The notes under the pieces: model-generated
The model's input: only the letters and a program-made list of their open reading frames with translations
Databases searched by the model: none
Told to the model about the DNA's origin: nothing
From: Pseudomonas siliginis
Lineage (GTDB): Bacteria; Pseudomonadota; Gammaproteobacteria; Pseudomonadales; Pseudomonadaceae
DNA: 64,000 nt
Direction of reading: 5' to 3'
Assembly (NCBI RefSeq): GCF_019145195.1
Contig: NZ_JAHSTW010000002.1
Span: 1-64,000, forward strand
Shown: piece after piece, positions 1 through 10,479 of the stretch
Position numbering within the stretch: position 1 is the first letter of the stretch
How the letters are laid out: each line of letters begins with the position of its first letter
Translations under genes and position numbers: made by a program

Positions 1-124
1 ACACATCACTGCTCTTTCAACTCCTTCCAGGCTTCGATGATCTGAAGCAAGCCGCTGTCGAAAACTGCGTAACTCTTTGAATCTCAAGGAGTTTTCCGTT
101 TCGACTGCGCCGGAAGTGGGCCGA

Positions 125-152
125 ATTATAGACCTCTGGAATTCGCCGTCAA
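125..152 (-). promoter_or_regulatory. Strong sigma70 promoter, probably rRNA operon P1
   Basis: On the minus strand a TTGACG -35 (147-152) and a perfect TATAAT -10 (125-130) are separated by 16 nt. An AT-rich stretch lies just upstream, overlapping the tyrS stop, and a GC-rich discriminator (CGGCCC) follows the -10. This is the architecture of a stringently controlled rRNA P1 promoter. It fires leftward off the window edge. In P. aeruginosa the orthologous tyrosyl-tRNA synthetase gene (tyrZ) is directly followed by a 16S rRNA gene, so a rrn operon is the expected target. The rRNA itself is not in the window. Confidence 0.75.
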
Positions 153-167
153 CCCCCAATTTCAACT

Positions 168-1367
168 TTATTCAGATTTCAGCGTAATTCGTGCAAAAGC
201 CTTCTTGCCGGCCTGGCAAATGTGAGTCGCGCCCAGTGCATATATAAAGGAGCGATCAACCAATTCACCATCGACCCGGACTCCGCCCGCCGCCAACAGA
301 TCACGCGCCGCTGCCGAGTTCTTCACCAAGCCTGCCTTATTAAGGACGGCAGCGATTGGCATATCCTCAACCGAAGACAGTTCGATCTCAGGCAAGTCAT
401 CTGGAAGCTCGCCATCCTTCATGCGGTTGCCAGCGCCTCGGTGAGCGTTCGCTGCAGCATCTTCACCATGGAAACGCGCAACGATCTCTTCAGCGAGTTT
501 GATTTTGATGTCACGCGGATTCGCCCCAGCTTCGACGTCAGCCCGGAATGCATTGATTTCATCCATAGAACGGAAGCTGAGCAACTCGAAGTAACGCCAC
601 ATCAGCGCATCCGGGATGGAAACCAGCTTGCTGTACATGACGCCTGGCGCTTCCTGGATACCGACATAGTTGCCCAACGACTTGGACATCTTCTTCACGC
701 CATCCAGACCTTCCAGCAATGGCATGGTCAGAATGCACTGGGCTTCCTGACCATAACCACGCTGCAACTCGCGCCCCATCAGCAAATTGAATTTCTGATC
801 GGTACCGCCCAGTTCGACATCCGCGCGCAGCGCGACCGAGTCATAACCCTGAACCAGGGGATAGAGGAACTCGTGAATAGCGATTGGCTGATTAGTGGTG
901 TAGCGCTTGTCGAAGTCATCGCGCTCGAGCATGCGAGCGACGGTGTATTGCGAGGTCAGACGAATGAAATCCGCTGGCCCCATCTTGTCCATCCAGGTGG
1001 AGTTGAAGGCAACTTCGGTTTTCGCCGGATCAAGGATTTTGAAAACCTGAGTCTTGTAGGTCTCAGCATTTTCTAGAACCTGCTCACGCGTCAGTGGCGG
1101 ACGCGTGGCGCTCTTGCCACTCGGATCACCGATCATCCCGGTGAAGTCACCTATAAGGAAGATCACCTGGTGCCCCAGTTCCTGGAACTGGCGCAGCTTA
1201 TTAATAAGCACCGTATGACCAAGATGCAGATCCGGAGCGGTAGGGTCGAAACCAGCTTTGATACGCAGCGGTTGGCCGCGCTTGAGCTTCTCGACCAGCT
1301 CGGACTCGACCAACAGTTCTTCCGCACCACGTTTAATCAGCGCTAGCTGCTCTTCAACCGACTTCAT
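168..1367 (-). CDS. tyrS: Tyrosyl-tRNA synthetase
   Basis: Class I aminoacyl-tRNA synthetase, 399 aa, charging tRNA-Tyr with tyrosine in the cytosol. The HIGH-type signature is HLGH at residues 48-51 and the second signature is KMSKS at 226-230. An S4-like RNA-binding domain with a [10 protein letters not shown] motif closes the C-terminus. The start was placed at the ATG at 1367 ([12 protein letters not shown]); the reading frame continues 19 codons further upstream but that part looks non-coding. By synteny it corresponds to the TyrZ-type enzyme of P. aeruginosa, which has a second, TyrS-type gene elsewhere. It is divergent from the M23 peptidase gene, and a strong leftward promoter lies just beyond its stop. 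Confidence 0.96.
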   Translation of the reverse strand: MKSVEEQLALIKRGAEELLVESELVEKLKRGQPLRIKAGFDPTAPDLHLGHTVLINKLRQFQELGHQVIFLIGDFTGMIGDPSGKSATRPPLTREQVLENAETYKTQVFKILDPAKTEVAFNSTWMDKMGPADFIRLTSQYTVARMLERDDFDKRYTTNQPIAIHEFLYPLVQGYDSVALRADVELGGTDQKFNLLMGRELQRGYGQEAQCILTMPLLEGLDGVKKMSKSLGNYVGIQEAPGVMYSKLVSIPDALMWRYFELLSFRSMDEINAFRADVEAGANPRDIKIKLAEEIVARFHGEDAAANAHRGAGNRMKDGELPDDLPEIELSSVEDMPIAAVLNKAGLVKNSAAARDLLAAGGVRVDGELVDRSFIYALGATHICQAGKKAFARITLKSE

Positions 1368-1579
1368 AACAGACCCGCAAGGCTCAGATTCAAAGGGAAC
1401 CAACCATACAAGAACGCGCACCAATTACAAGTTTTGCCCGGCGCACGGACACCAATCCACAGACCCGAGGTCTGTAGACTTGCTTCAGCGATGATTTGGT
1501 TATATTTTATACAGTTATTTCATCTTCATCATGTCATTCATCTTTTCCAATTCATCTATTTCAAAGTCAAAAATTACCT

Positions 1580-3004
1580 ATGACCACAGAACCGTCTAAA
1601 GCGCCCCCGCTTTACCCGAAGACCCACCTGCTCGCCGCAAGTGGAATCGCCGCCCTTCTCAGCCTGGCGCTGCTGGTATTTCCCTCCAGCGATGTTGAAG
1701 CCAAAAAGACGACTCTGAGTCTTGAACTGGAAAGTCCTGCTGAACAACTGACACAAGATCAAGACGCTGCTGATGCGGTTCAAGCCACAAACGAGCCCGC
1801 AGCTTCGCCGTTCGCACAAATCGAAAACAGCGACGAAAACACCGCACAAACCGCTGAAACCGCGCCAACACCTGTGGCGCCTGCTGAGAAACCGAAAGAG
1901 CCTGGGCACCGTGAAGTCGTGGTTTCCAAAGGCGATACGCTGTCTACCCTGTTTGAAAAAGTCGGTCTGCCTGCAGCCTCCGTGCACGAAGTACTGGCAA
2001 GCGACAAGCAAGCCAAACAGTTCAGCCAGCTCAAGCGCGGCCAGAAACTCGAGTTCGAACTGAGTCCGGAAGGCCAGTTGACCAGCCTGCACAGCAAGGT
2101 CAGCGACGTTGAAACCATCACCCTGACCAAGAATGACAAGGGTTATTCGTTCAACCGAGTGACTGCCAAGCCAACTGTTCGCACTGCTTACGTCCACGGT
2201 GTCATCAACAGCTCACTGTCGCAGTCCGCAGCCCGCGCCGGCCTTTCTCACAGCATGACCATGGACATGGCCAGTGTCTTTGGCTACGACATCGATTTCG
2301 CGCAGGACATTCGTCAGGGTGATGAATTCGATGTGATTTACGAGCAGAAAGTCATCAACGGCAAGGCTGTCGGCACCGGCCCGATCCTGTCGGCGCGCTT
2401 CACCAACCGCGGGAAGACTTACACCGCTGTTCGCTACACCAACAAACAAGGCAACAGCAGCTATTACACAGCCGATGGCAACAGCATGCGCAAGGCCTTC
2501 ATCCGTACGCCGGTTGACTTCGCCCGCATCAGCTCGAAGTTCTCCATGGGCCGCAAGCACCCGATCCTCAACAAGATCCGCGCCCACAAAGGTGTCGACT
2601 ACGCAGCGCCGCGAGGCACGCCGATCAAGGCTGCCGGTGACGGCAAAGTCCTGCTGGCCGGCCGTCGCGGTGGCTACGGCAACACTGTGATCATTCAGCA
2701 TGGCAACACTTACCGTACGCTCTATGGCCATATGCAGGGCTTTGCCAAAGGCGTGAAAACCGGTGGCAGCGTCAAGCAAGGTCAAGTCATTGGCTATATC
2801 GGTACAACTGGCCTTTCCACCGGCCCGCATTTGCACTATGAATTCCAGGTCAACGGCGTTCACGTCGATCCGCTCGGCCAGAAGCTGCCAATGGCCGATC
2901 CGATCGCCAAGTCCGAACGCGCGCGCTTCCTCGCGCAGAGCCAGCCGTTGATGGCGCGCATGGATCAAGAGAAGGCCACCATGCTGGCTTCGAGCAAGCG
3001 CTAA
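1580..3004 (+). CDS. mepM: M23 family peptidoglycan DD-metalloendopeptidase (MepM-like)
   Basis: Predicted inner-membrane-anchored or periplasmic murein endopeptidase of 474 aa that cleaves peptide crosslinks so that new glycan can be inserted. An N-terminal hydrophobic segment (about residues 14-36) is followed by a low-complexity A/E/P/T linker, an OapA/LysM-like region (about 100-160) and a C-terminal LytM domain. The zinc ligands are visible as H336-x3-D340 (HKGVD) and H417-L-H419. The chosen ATG at 1580 gives a normal export signal; the frame is open up to 1496. It lies 3 nt before anmK and is probably co-transcribed with it. A link between wall cleavage and anhMurNAc recycling makes sense of the pair. 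Confidence 0.9.
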   Translation: MTTEPSKAPPLYPKTHLLAASGIAALLSLALLVFPSSDVEAKKTTLSLELESPAEQLTQDQDAADAVQATNEPAASPFAQIENSDENTAQTAETAPTPVAPAEKPKEPGHREVVVSKGDTLSTLFEKVGLPAASVHEVLASDKQAKQFSQLKRGQKLEFELSPEGQLTSLHSKVSDVETITLTKNDKGYSFNRVTAKPTVRTAYVHGVINSSLSQSAARAGLSHSMTMDMASVFGYDIDFAQDIRQGDEFDVIYEQKVINGKAVGTGPILSARFTNRGKTYTAVRYTNKQGNSSYYTADGNSMRKAFIRTPVDFARISSKFSMGRKHPILNKIRAHKGVDYAAPRGTPIKAAGDGKVLLAGRRGGYGNTVIIQHGNTYRTLYGHMQGFAKGVKTGGSVKQGQVIGYIGTTGLSTGPHLHYEFQVNGVHVDPLGQKLPMADPIAKSERARFLAQSQPLMARMDQEKATMLASSKR

Positions 3005-4099
<1,095 letters not shown>

Positions 4100-4109
4100 C
4101 CTTCAGAAA

Positions 4110-4150
4110 CAAAAACGCCGCAGAACCGAAAGGCTCTGCGGCGTTTTGTT
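4110..4150. terminator. Bidirectional intrinsic terminator between anmK and erpA
   Basis: The arms AACGCCGCAGAACC and GGCTCTGCGGCGTT pair around a GAAA loop with one mismatch, flanked by A-rich and T-rich runs on both sides. It can therefore terminate both anmK (rightward) and erpA (leftward). Confidence 0.9.
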
Positions 4151-4168
4151 GTGTGCTGTAAAGCGCGA

Positions 4169-4519
4169 TCAGATCGAGAACGACGACCCGCAACCACAAG
4201 TCGTTGTCGCGTTCGGGTTCTTGATCACGAAGCGCGAACCTTCCAGACCTTCCTGGTAGTCCACCTCCGCACCGGCCAGGTACTGGAAACTCATCGGATC
4301 AACCACCAGACTTACGCCTTCGCGCTCGACAATGGTGTCGTCATCGGCAACATCTTCATCGAAGGTGAAACCGTATTGAAACCCTGAACAACCGCCGCCC
4401 GTAACAAATACGCGCAGCTTCAAGCGATCATTCCCCTCTTCATCGACCAGGCTCTTCACCTTGTGCGCAGCACCTTGGGTGAATTGCAAAGCCGTGGGGG
4501 TGAAGGATTCGACGCTCAT
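4169..4519 (-). CDS. erpA: Iron-sulfur cluster insertion protein ErpA
   Basis: A-type carrier of 116 aa that delivers [4Fe-4S] or [2Fe-2S] clusters to target apoproteins, for example in isoprenoid synthesis and respiration. The three cluster-binding cysteines of the family are present: C44 in GGGCSGF and C108/C110 in the terminal CGCGSSF. The start [12 protein letters not shown] is the only plausible ATG. It is a monocistronic leftward gene sharing its terminator with anmK, and it sits downstream of argC on the same strand with about 147 nt between them that contain an inverted repeat. Confidence 0.96.
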   Translation of the reverse strand: MSVESFTPTALQFTQGAAHKVKSLVDEEGNDRLKLRVFVTGGGCSGFQYGFTFDEDVADDDTIVEREGVSLVVDPMSFQYLAGAEVDYQEGLEGSRFVIKNPNATTTCGCGSSFSI

Positions 4520-4608
4520 GCTGACTATCTCCCGGCGTTACGCCGCCATAATGCGTGATGACGCGCATTATCCGCTTGTCCTAGAAAATTGGTCAACTAT
4601 TAGAAAGG

Positions 4609-4650
4609 CAGCTGCAAGCTTCAAGCGGTGAGCTTCAAGCTTGCGGCGCC
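4609..4650. repeat. Inverted repeat of the CAAGCTGCAAG/CAAGCTTCAAG family
   Basis: GCAAGCTTCAAGC and GCTTCAAGCTTGC face each other across a 4-nt centre, giving an imperfect palindrome between argC and erpA. Related sequence is found at 27862-27890 and 44692-44794, so this is a dispersed intergenic repeat distinct from the TGTGGGAGCGAG REPs. Confidence 0.65.
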
Positions 4651-4666
4651 TGACCTGTGACGGCCG

Positions 4667-5701
4667 TTAAGGAAGCATACCGGCGTGGGATAGACCGAAG
4701 CGCTCATCCAGTCCGAACAGAATGTTCATGTTCTGCACCGCCTGGCCCGAGGCGCCCTTGACCAGGTTGTCGATCACCGAGAGTACGACCACCAGATCGC
4801 CATCCTGTGGACGATGCACGGCGATGCGGCAGACGTTGGCGCCGCGCACGCTACGGGTTTCCGGGTGGCTGCCCGCAGGCATCACATCGACGAACGGTTC
4901 GTTGGCATAGCGCTTTTCGAACAGTGCCTGCAGATCCACCGAGCGATCGACCACAGTCGCGTAGAGCGTCGAATGGATACCGCGAATCATCGGCGTCAGG
5001 TGCGGGACGAAGGTCAGGCCGACATCCTTGCCCGCCGCGCGACGCAGGCCCTGGCGAATTTCCGGCAGGTGGCGATGACCTTTTACCGCGTAGGCCTTCA
5101 TGCTTTCCGACGTCTCGGAGTACAAAGAACCTACAGCCGCGCCGCGCCCGGCACCGCTGACACCGGATTTGCAGTCGGCGATCAAACGCGATGCGTCGGC
5201 CAGACCTGCTTCCAGCAATGGCAGGAAACCCAATTGCGTCGCGGTCGGATAGCAACCCGGCACCGCGATCAGGCGCGCTTTCTTGATCTGCTCGCGATTG
5301 ACTTCCGGCAACCCGTATACAGCTTCGTCCAGCAGATCTGGCGCGCCGTGCGGCTGGCCGTACCACTTGGCCCATTCATCAGCGTCTTGCAGACGGAAGT
5401 CGGCGGACAGGTCGATGACCTTGGTGCCCGCCGCCAGCAGCTCGCCTGCCAAGGCGTGAGCCACACCGTGCGGCGTGGCGAAAAACACCACATCGCAGGC
5501 GCCAAGGGTTTTCACGTCCGGCACGCTGAACGCCAGCCCGTCATAGTGACCGCGCAGGTTCGGGTACATGTCAGCCACGGCCAGGCCGGCCTCGGATCGG
5601 GAAGTGATAACCACCACTTCTGCCTGCGGATGCTGTGCCAACAGACGCAGCAGTTCGACACCGGTGTAACCCGTGCCGCCGACGATACCGACCTTGACCA
5701 T
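4667..5701 (-). CDS. argC: N-acetyl-gamma-glutamyl-phosphate reductase
   Basis: NADPH-dependent reductase (344 aa) converting N-acetylglutamyl-5-phosphate to N-acetylglutamate semialdehyde, the third step of arginine synthesis. The N-terminal nucleotide-binding motif is GGTGYTG and the catalytic cysteine is C150 in VPGCYPT. Further family blocks are GVSGAGR and HLTPMIRG. The start at 5701 (MVKVGIVGG) puts the Rossmann strand at the N-terminus; 24 upstream codons in frame are not credible coding. The gene appears monocistronic and is divergent from hemJ. Confidence 0.96.
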   Translation of the reverse strand: MVKVGIVGGTGYTGVELLRLLAQHPQAEVVVITSRSEAGLAVADMYPNLRGHYDGLAFSVPDVKTLGACDVVFFATPHGVAHALAGELLAAGTKVIDLSADFRLQDADEWAKWYGQPHGAPDLLDEAVYGLPEVNREQIKKARLIAVPGCYPTATQLGFLPLLEAGLADASRLIADCKSGVSGAGRGAAVGSLYSETSESMKAYAVKGHRHLPEIRQGLRRAAGKDVGLTFVPHLTPMIRGIHSTLYATVVDRSVDLQALFEKRYANEPFVDVMPAGSHPETRSVRGANVCRIAVHRPQDGDLVVVLSVIDNLVKGASGQAVQNMNILFGLDERFGLSHAGMLP

Positions 5702-5835
5702 AAACCTGCCCTCAACGAACCCACTGGAAAGCCGTCGATAATAGGGGCCGCGCGCGCCTGCGACAACCGCCAAGGTGACGCGCGGACGCTCAAGCCTCTA
5801 CTATCTGGCTACCGTGAATGAGGGAATAACCAAAA

Positions 5836-6264
5836 ATGCTCTATCTATGGCTCAAAGCGTTTCACATTGTCAGCGTCGTCTGCTGGTTTGCCGGGCTGTT
5901 TTACTTGCCGCGCCTGTTCGTTTACCACGCGCAAAGCACCGACACGATCAGCCAGGAACGCTTCAGCATCATGGAGCGCAAGCTGTATCGCGGCATCATG
6001 GGCCCGGCGATGATCGCCACGCTGATCTTCGGTGGCTGGCTGATCTACCTTAATCCATCGATCTTCAGCCAGGGCGGCTGGATTCACGCAAAACTGACTC
6101 TGGTCGTATTGCTGATCGGCTACCACCACATGTGCGGCGCGCAGGTAAAACGCTTTGCCCGTGGCGAAAACACCCGCAGCCATGTCTTTTATCGCTGGTT
6201 CAATGAAGTGCCGGTTCTGATATTGCTGGCTATCGTAATTCTGGTCGTGGTCAAGCCGTTCTAA
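5836..6264 (+). CDS. hemJ: Protoporphyrinogen IX oxidase HemJ (TIGR00701 family)
   Basis: Small integral membrane protein of 142 aa predicted to oxidise protoporphyrinogen IX to protoporphyrin IX in haem synthesis. Four hydrophobic segments are visible, and the conserved N-terminal histidine (H10 in LKAFHIVSVVCWFAG) that marks the family is present. The C-terminal hydrophobic helix ends in VVVKPF. In P. aeruginosa the ortholog also sits next to argC. The assignment to HemJ is by family resemblance and synteny; chemistry cannot be read from the sequence alone. Confidence 0.88.
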   Translation: MLYLWLKAFHIVSVVCWFAGLFYLPRLFVYHAQSTDTISQERFSIMERKLYRGIMGPAMIATLIFGGWLIYLNPSIFSQGGWIHAKLTLVVLLIGYHHMCGAQVKRFARGENTRSHVFYRWFNEVPVLILLAIVILVVVKPF

Positions 6265-6297
6265 CTTCAACCAATACAGATCCTCGGGGTGTTCTCA

Positions 6298-7227
6298 ATG
6301 TCGCTGCCCGCTCTGCTCGAACAACATCTGCGTCTGCCCGTAGTAGCAGCGCCGATGTTCCTGATCTCCAATCCGGAACTGGTGCTCGCCTGCTGCCGCA
6401 ACGGCGTGGTCGGCAGCTTTCCGGCGCTGAACCAACGCGAAAGCAGTGGGTTCAAGGCTTGGCTGGAACAGATCGAAGCGGGCCTGGCGGCGCTGGATAA
6501 TCCGGCCCCTTATGCGGTGAACCTGATTGTTCACCACAGCAACCCGCGCCTTCAGGCGGATCTGGACATCTGCGTGGAGCATAAGGTGCCGATCGTTATC
6601 ACCAGCCTCGGCGCGGTGAAGGAACTGGTCGACGCGGTGCACAGCTATGGCGGTCTGGTGTTTCACGACGTGACCACGCGACGCCATGCCGAGAAAGCCG
6701 CTGAAGCCGGCGTCGACGGGCTCATTGCCGTTGCGGCCGGTGCTGGCGGGCATGCCGGCACCTGGAGCCCGTTTGCGCTGATTGCCGAGATCCGTGAGTT
6801 CTTCGACAAGACACTCTTGCTTGCAGGATGTCTGAACCACGGCCATGAGATTCTCGCCGCACAGTTGCTCGGTGCGGATTTGGCCTACTTCGGTACGCGA
6901 TTTATCGGCACCACAGAAAGTCACGCGCCTGACGCCTACAAAGACATGCTGCTGACAGCCAAGGCTGCCGACATCATTCATACTCCAGCAGTGTCGGGAG
7001 TGCCGGCCAGTTTCATGCGCCAGAGCCTGGAGGCGGCCGGTTTCGACATGGCGGCACTGCAAGGCAAGGGCGAGGTGAACTTCGGCGACAAGCTCAAGCC
7101 GATCAACGATGAAGCCAAAGCCTGGAAGACCGTGTGGTCGGCGGGCCAGGGTGTTGGCCAGATTGGTGACCTGCCAAGCGTGGATCAGTTGATCGCGCGG
7201 CTCGACGCTGAATATCGTCAAGCCTAA
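6298..7227 (+). CDS. Nitronate monooxygenase-like NAD(P)H-dependent flavin oxidoreductase
   Basis: FMN-binding TIM-barrel protein of 309 aa related to nitronate monooxygenase (2-nitropropane dioxygenase). Recognisable blocks are the N-terminal VVAAPMFLIS, the phosphate-binding VAAGAGGHAG and the later LGADLAYFGTRFI. The start at the ATG 6298 (MSLPALLEQ) is preferred over an in-frame GTG three codons upstream. It lies about 30 nt behind hemJ on the same strand. The true substrate is not evident; members act on propionate-3-nitronate or as NADH:quinone reductases. Confidence 0.8.
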   Translation: MSLPALLEQHLRLPVVAAPMFLISNPELVLACCRNGVVGSFPALNQRESSGFKAWLEQIEAGLAALDNPAPYAVNLIVHHSNPRLQADLDICVEHKVPIVITSLGAVKELVDAVHSYGGLVFHDVTTRRHAEKAAEAGVDGLIAVAAGAGGHAGTWSPFALIAEIREFFDKTLLLAGCLNHGHEILAAQLLGADLAYFGTRFIGTTESHAPDAYKDMLLTAKAADIIHTPAVSGVPASFMRQSLEAAGFDMAALQGKGEVNFGDKLKPINDEAKAWKTVWSAGQGVGQIGDLPSVDQLIARLDAEYRQA

Positions 7228-7332
7228 ACGCGCGCCGCACAGCTGCCGGAACGCTGGCCGCGCTGAAAAACATATCTGGCCAGTCCTGATCAGACTGGCT
7301 GCCAAATGAATCGCGACAAGGATGCCTCGGCC

Positions 7333-8280
7333 ATGAGCGACACCCGTTACAAGATCGTCTTCGACGGCGCGCTGCAGCCCGGCGTCGACCTCACCACCGC
7401 CAAACTGAATCTGGCGGATCTGTTCAAAAGCGATGTGGCCGCCATCGAGCGCCTGTTCAATGGCCGCACCGTCGCTCTCAAACGTGATTTGTCTCACAGC
7501 GATGCGCAGACGTATCTGCAGGCGTTGAACAAAACCGGGATCGATGCGCAGATCGAAGCGGAAACCGCCATCGAGCTGAATCTCGCGGACGTCCACGATA
7601 ACCCTGCTGCGGTGATGGAACCGGACTCGCCTTACGCCCCTCCGCGCGCCAATGTCGGTGAAGCTCTGCCGCCATTCGCCACGCTCAAGCCATTCAGCGT
7701 CGAAGGCCGGATCGGTCGCCTGCGCTTTCTCGCCTGGACCATGGTCTTGAGCCTGGTGACCCTGCCCATCGTCGGCGTGTTTGCTTTAATTGCGTTGGGA
7801 CTGGTCAGCGGCGACTCGACCACCGGGCTGATCCTCGGCGGCATTCTGGCGGTCTTCCTGTTCCTCGGCTTCATGATCGTCAGCATTCTGTTCAGCGTTC
7901 AGCGCCTGCACGATATCGGCTGGTCGGGCTGGCTGTGGTTGTTGAATCTGGTGCCGTTCGTGGGCAGTTTTTTCCCGCTGGTGATGATGGTCGTACCCGG
8001 CAATACCGGCGCCAACCGCTATGGGCCGCCGCCGCCACCGAACAGCACGGCGGTCAAAGTGCTGTGCTCGTTGTGGATCGTATTCTTCGCACTGATTTTT
8101 GCCGGCGGCCTGCTTGGCGGCTTCTCGGCTGTGCAGGAAGAATATGAAAGCAATCTGGAGAGCAGCTATGACAGCGGCTCGGTGACCACCGACGAAGTTG
8201 AGGTCGTTGAACCGCCAGCGATTTCCGCCGACGAGGCAGCCGAACCGGCGCAGGCCCCTGTAGACTCTGCGCAAGAATGA
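7333..8280 (+). CDS. DUF805 domain membrane protein with an N-terminal extension
   Basis: Unknown function, 315 aa. Residues 1-90 form a soluble region rich in charged residues (MSDTRYKIVFDGALQPG...) followed by a proline-rich stretch. Residues about 110-260 carry four hydrophobic segments with the DUF805 hallmarks (EGRIGRLRFL, FSVQRLHDIGWSGW, GNTGANRYG). The last 50 residues are acidic. The start was placed at the ATG 7333; an alternative ATG lies nine codons upstream. It is likely monocistronic. I do not recognise a specific role; DUF805 proteins are inner-membrane proteins of undetermined function. Confidence 0.75.
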   Translation: MSDTRYKIVFDGALQPGVDLTTAKLNLADLFKSDVAAIERLFNGRTVALKRDLSHSDAQTYLQALNKTGIDAQIEAETAIELNLADVHDNPAAVMEPDSPYAPPRANVGEALPPFATLKPFSVEGRIGRLRFLAWTMVLSLVTLPIVGVFALIALGLVSGDSTTGLILGGILAVFLFLGFMIVSILFSVQRLHDIGWSGWLWLLNLVPFVGSFFPLVMMVVPGNTGANRYGPPPPPNSTAVKVLCSLWIVFFALIFAGGLLGGFSAVQEEYESNLESSYDSGSVTTDEVEVVEPPAISADEAAEPAQAPVDSAQE

Positions 8281-8341
8281 ACAGCGCTCCCTGCCGCGAC
8301 AACCGCGTCGCCGGCGCGGAGCTGTTGCGATGGAGAACTGC

Positions 8342-9130
8342 ATGACCCGTTACGCTCTGATCACCGGCGCTTCCAGCGGCATCGGCCTGGCCATGGCCGA
8401 AGCACTGGCCCGGCGCGGCCGCAGCCTGATTCTGGTGGCACGACAGCGTGATCAGCTGGAGAGTATCGCCATCGAGCTGACCCAGCGTTTCGATGTCGAA
8501 GTATTGTTTCGCGCCTGCGACCTCGGCGAACCGTTGCGCCTGTCAGGCTTTTTGCTGGAGCTGGAAGAAGGCGACCGGCAGATCGATCTGCTGGTCAATT
8601 GCGCAGGCATCGGCACCTGCGGGCCATTCCTCGCGCAGGACTGGATGACTGAGCAGGACCTCATCGAGGTCAACATTCTCGCCCTCACCCGCCTCTGCCA
8701 TGCGGTGGGTAACAGCATGGCGCTGCTGGGTGGCGGGCAGATCCTCAATGTCGCCTCGGTGGCTGCGTACAGCCCCGGCCCATGGATGAGCACGTACTAC
8801 GCCAGCAAAGCCTATGTGCTGCATTTTTCCGAAGCCCTGCGCGTGGAGCTCAAACAAAGCGGCGTGAAAGTCTCGGTGCTGTGCCCCGGCCCGACGCGCA
8901 CACCGTTCTTCCGAACCGCACAGATGAGTAGCGAAAAGATCGAAAGCAGCCACTCGCTGATGAGTCCGGAAGAAGTGGCACTGCATGCCGTACGTGCACT
9001 GGATAAAAACCGCGCCATTATCATTCCGGGACGACGCAATCGCTGGCTGGCGTTCCTGCCGCGGCTGGGTTCGCGCTGGCTCAATCGCACCATCGTCGGC
9101 ATGATCAACAAAGCTTACTGCCCCCGCTAG
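8342..9130 (+). CDS. Short-chain dehydrogenase/reductase
   Basis: NAD(P)-dependent SDR of 262 aa, classical type. The cofactor motif TGASSGIG is at residues 8-15, the NAG-type motif appears as NCAGIG (about 86-91), and the catalytic set is S139 with Y152-x3-K156 (YYASK). A C-terminal tail with a hydrophobic stretch (RWLAFLPRLGSRWL) resembles the DltE/YqjQ subgroup of ketoreductases. The start at the ATG 8342 begins directly with the Rossmann strand. The substrate is unknown. Confidence 0.85.
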   Translation: MTRYALITGASSGIGLAMAEALARRGRSLILVARQRDQLESIAIELTQRFDVEVLFRACDLGEPLRLSGFLLELEEGDRQIDLLVNCAGIGTCGPFLAQDWMTEQDLIEVNILALTRLCHAVGNSMALLGGGQILNVASVAAYSPGPWMSTYYASKAYVLHFSEALRVELKQSGVKVSVLCPGPTRTPFFRTAQMSSEKIESSHSLMSPEEVALHAVRALDKNRAIIIPGRRNRWLAFLPRLGSRWLNRTIVGMINKAYCPR

Positions 9131-9186
9131 GAAGACGACTTCGAAGCGGTACACTCGATTCAGCCCAACTCAACGGAGAAACAGCA

Positions 9187-9525
9187 GTGGATACTCTGTT
9201 CACCAAAATCATCAACCGGGAAATCCCGGCGAAGATCATTTACGAGGACGACCAGGTTCTGGCCTTCCATGACATCGCCCCACAAGCTCCGGTGCACTTT
9301 CTGGTAATCCCGAAAAAACCGGTGCGCACGCTCAACGACCTGACCGAAGACGACAAGGCGCTGGCCGGGCACATCCTGTTCACCGCGCAGCGTCTGGCGC
9401 TGGAACTGGGTTGCGAAGAGGGCTTCCGCGTGGTGATGAACTGCAATGAACTTGGTGGGCAGACTGTCTATCACATTCATATGCACGTGCTGGGTCAGCG
9501 CCAGATGAACTGGCCGCCGGGCTGA
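9187..9525 (+). CDS. hinT: HIT family nucleotide-binding protein (HinT type)
   Basis: Histidine triad hydrolase/phosphoramidase of 112 aa. The triad is H96-x-H98-x-H100 in HIHMHVLG, with the preceding GGQTVYH of HinT proteins. The start is a GTG (9187) with a GGAG ribosome-binding site about 10 nt upstream; no better start exists. HinT proteins hydrolyse AMP-lysine and similar phosphoramidates and can affect tRNA-synthetase by-products. It is followed by a REPIN before coq7. Confidence 0.9.
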   Translation: MDTLFTKIINREIPAKIIYEDDQVLAFHDIAPQAPVHFLVIPKKPVRTLNDLTEDDKALAGHILFTAQRLALELGCEEGFRVVMNCNELGGQTVYHIHMHVLGQRQMNWPPG

Positions 9526-9540
9526 TTGGCGACAACCAAC

Positions 9541-9629
9541 TGTGGGAGCGAGCCTGCCCGCGAAGGCGCCGATACATTCAACACTTCAGTATCCGATAAT
9601 CCGCTTTCGCGAGCAGGCTCGCTCCCACA
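9541..9629. repeat. REPIN (two inverted REP sequences)
   Basis: One REP (9541-9564, TGTGGGAGCGAGCC...CGCGAA with one variant base) faces its inverted copy (9607-9629), with about 42 nt between them. This is the paired form mobilised by RAYT transposases in Pseudomonas; no RAYT gene is in the window. Confidence 0.9.
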
Positions 9630-9720
9630 AAAAGCCTGACCGCGCAGCAAGTGACCCAGCGCAAACCCTCGCCGGCCGATTCGGTTAAACTGGCCGCCGA
9701 GATTCTTCCCGGAGGTCAGC

Positions 9721-10368
9721 ATGACTACCCAACGTCACTACTCGCCCATAGACCGTCTGCTGCTGCAAGCCGATGCCGCGATGCGCACTCTGTTGCCCTT
9801 CAGTGGCCAGCCCTACCGCCCGTCGCCAGCGATTCTGCAGCCGGATACGCAAATGAGCGATGAAGACACCCGCCATGTCGCCGGTCTGATGCGCATCAAC
9901 CATACCGGCGAAGTCTGCGCCCAGGCGCTGTATCAGGGACAGGCGCTGACCGCCAAGTTGCCGCAGGTACGCGCAGCCATGGAGCACGCGGCTGAAGAAG
10001 AGATCGATCATCTGGTCTGGTGCGAGCAGCGCATCCATCAGTTGGGCAGCCACACCAGCGTGCTGAATCCACTGTTTTACGGCATGTCGTTCGGTATCGG
10101 CGCGGTGGCCGGCCTGATCAGCGACAAGGTCAGCCTTGGTTTCGTTGCGGCGACCGAGCATCAGGTCTGCAAGCACTTGAACGAACATCTGGAGCAATTG
10201 CCGGCCGAGGACGAAAAGTCCCGGGCGATTCTTGAGCAGATGCGCATCGATGAAGAACACCATGCGGAAAGTGCCCTGGATGCGGGCGGGTTTCGTTTTC
10301 CGGCGCCGGTGAAGTTCGGCATGAGTTTGTTGGCGAAGGTGATGACCAAGAGTACGTATCGGATCTGA
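9721..10368 (+). CDS. coq7: 2-nonaprenyl-3-methyl-6-methoxy-1,4-benzoquinol hydroxylase
   Basis: Di-iron monooxygenase (215 aa) catalysing the C6 hydroxylation step of ubiquinone synthesis. The carboxylate-bridged di-iron ligands are visible as a glutamate in [10 protein letters not shown], the [14 protein letters not shown] block, and EEHHAESA near the C-terminus. Hydrophobic helices in the middle ([12 protein letters not shown]) fit a peripheral membrane protein. A GGAGG ribosome-binding site precedes the ATG. It converges with speD across a REP and a bidirectional terminator. Confidence 0.94.
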   Translation: MTTQRHYSPIDRLLLQADAAMRTLLPFSGQPYRPSPAILQPDTQMSDEDTRHVAGLMRINHTGEVCAQALYQGQALTAKLPQVRAAMEHAAEEEIDHLVWCEQRIHQLGSHTSVLNPLFYGMSFGIGAVAGLISDKVSLGFVAATEHQVCKHLNEHLEQLPAEDEKSRAILEQMRIDEEHHAESALDAGGFRFPAPVKFGMSLLAKVMTKSTYRI

Positions 10369-10393
10369 GATCTGTGTCGGTGCTGATGACCTC

Positions 10394-10417
10394 TTCGCGA
10401 GCAGGCTCGCTCCCACA
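10394..10417. repeat. Single REP sequence
   Basis: TTCGCGAGCAGGCTCGCTCC... identical to the core REP of this genome, here unpaired, between coq7 and speD. Confidence 0.88.
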
Positions 10418-10437
10418 GGGGTTTTATGTGAGGCATG

Positions 10438-10467
10438 AAAAAGGCGACCAGGAGGTCGCCTTTTTTG
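10438..10467. terminator. Bidirectional terminator between coq7 and speD
   Basis: AAAAAGGCGACC and GGTCGCCTTTTTT pair around AGGA. It serves rightward coq7 and leftward speD. Confidence 0.9.
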
Positions 10468-10479
10468 TTTCCGGGAATC

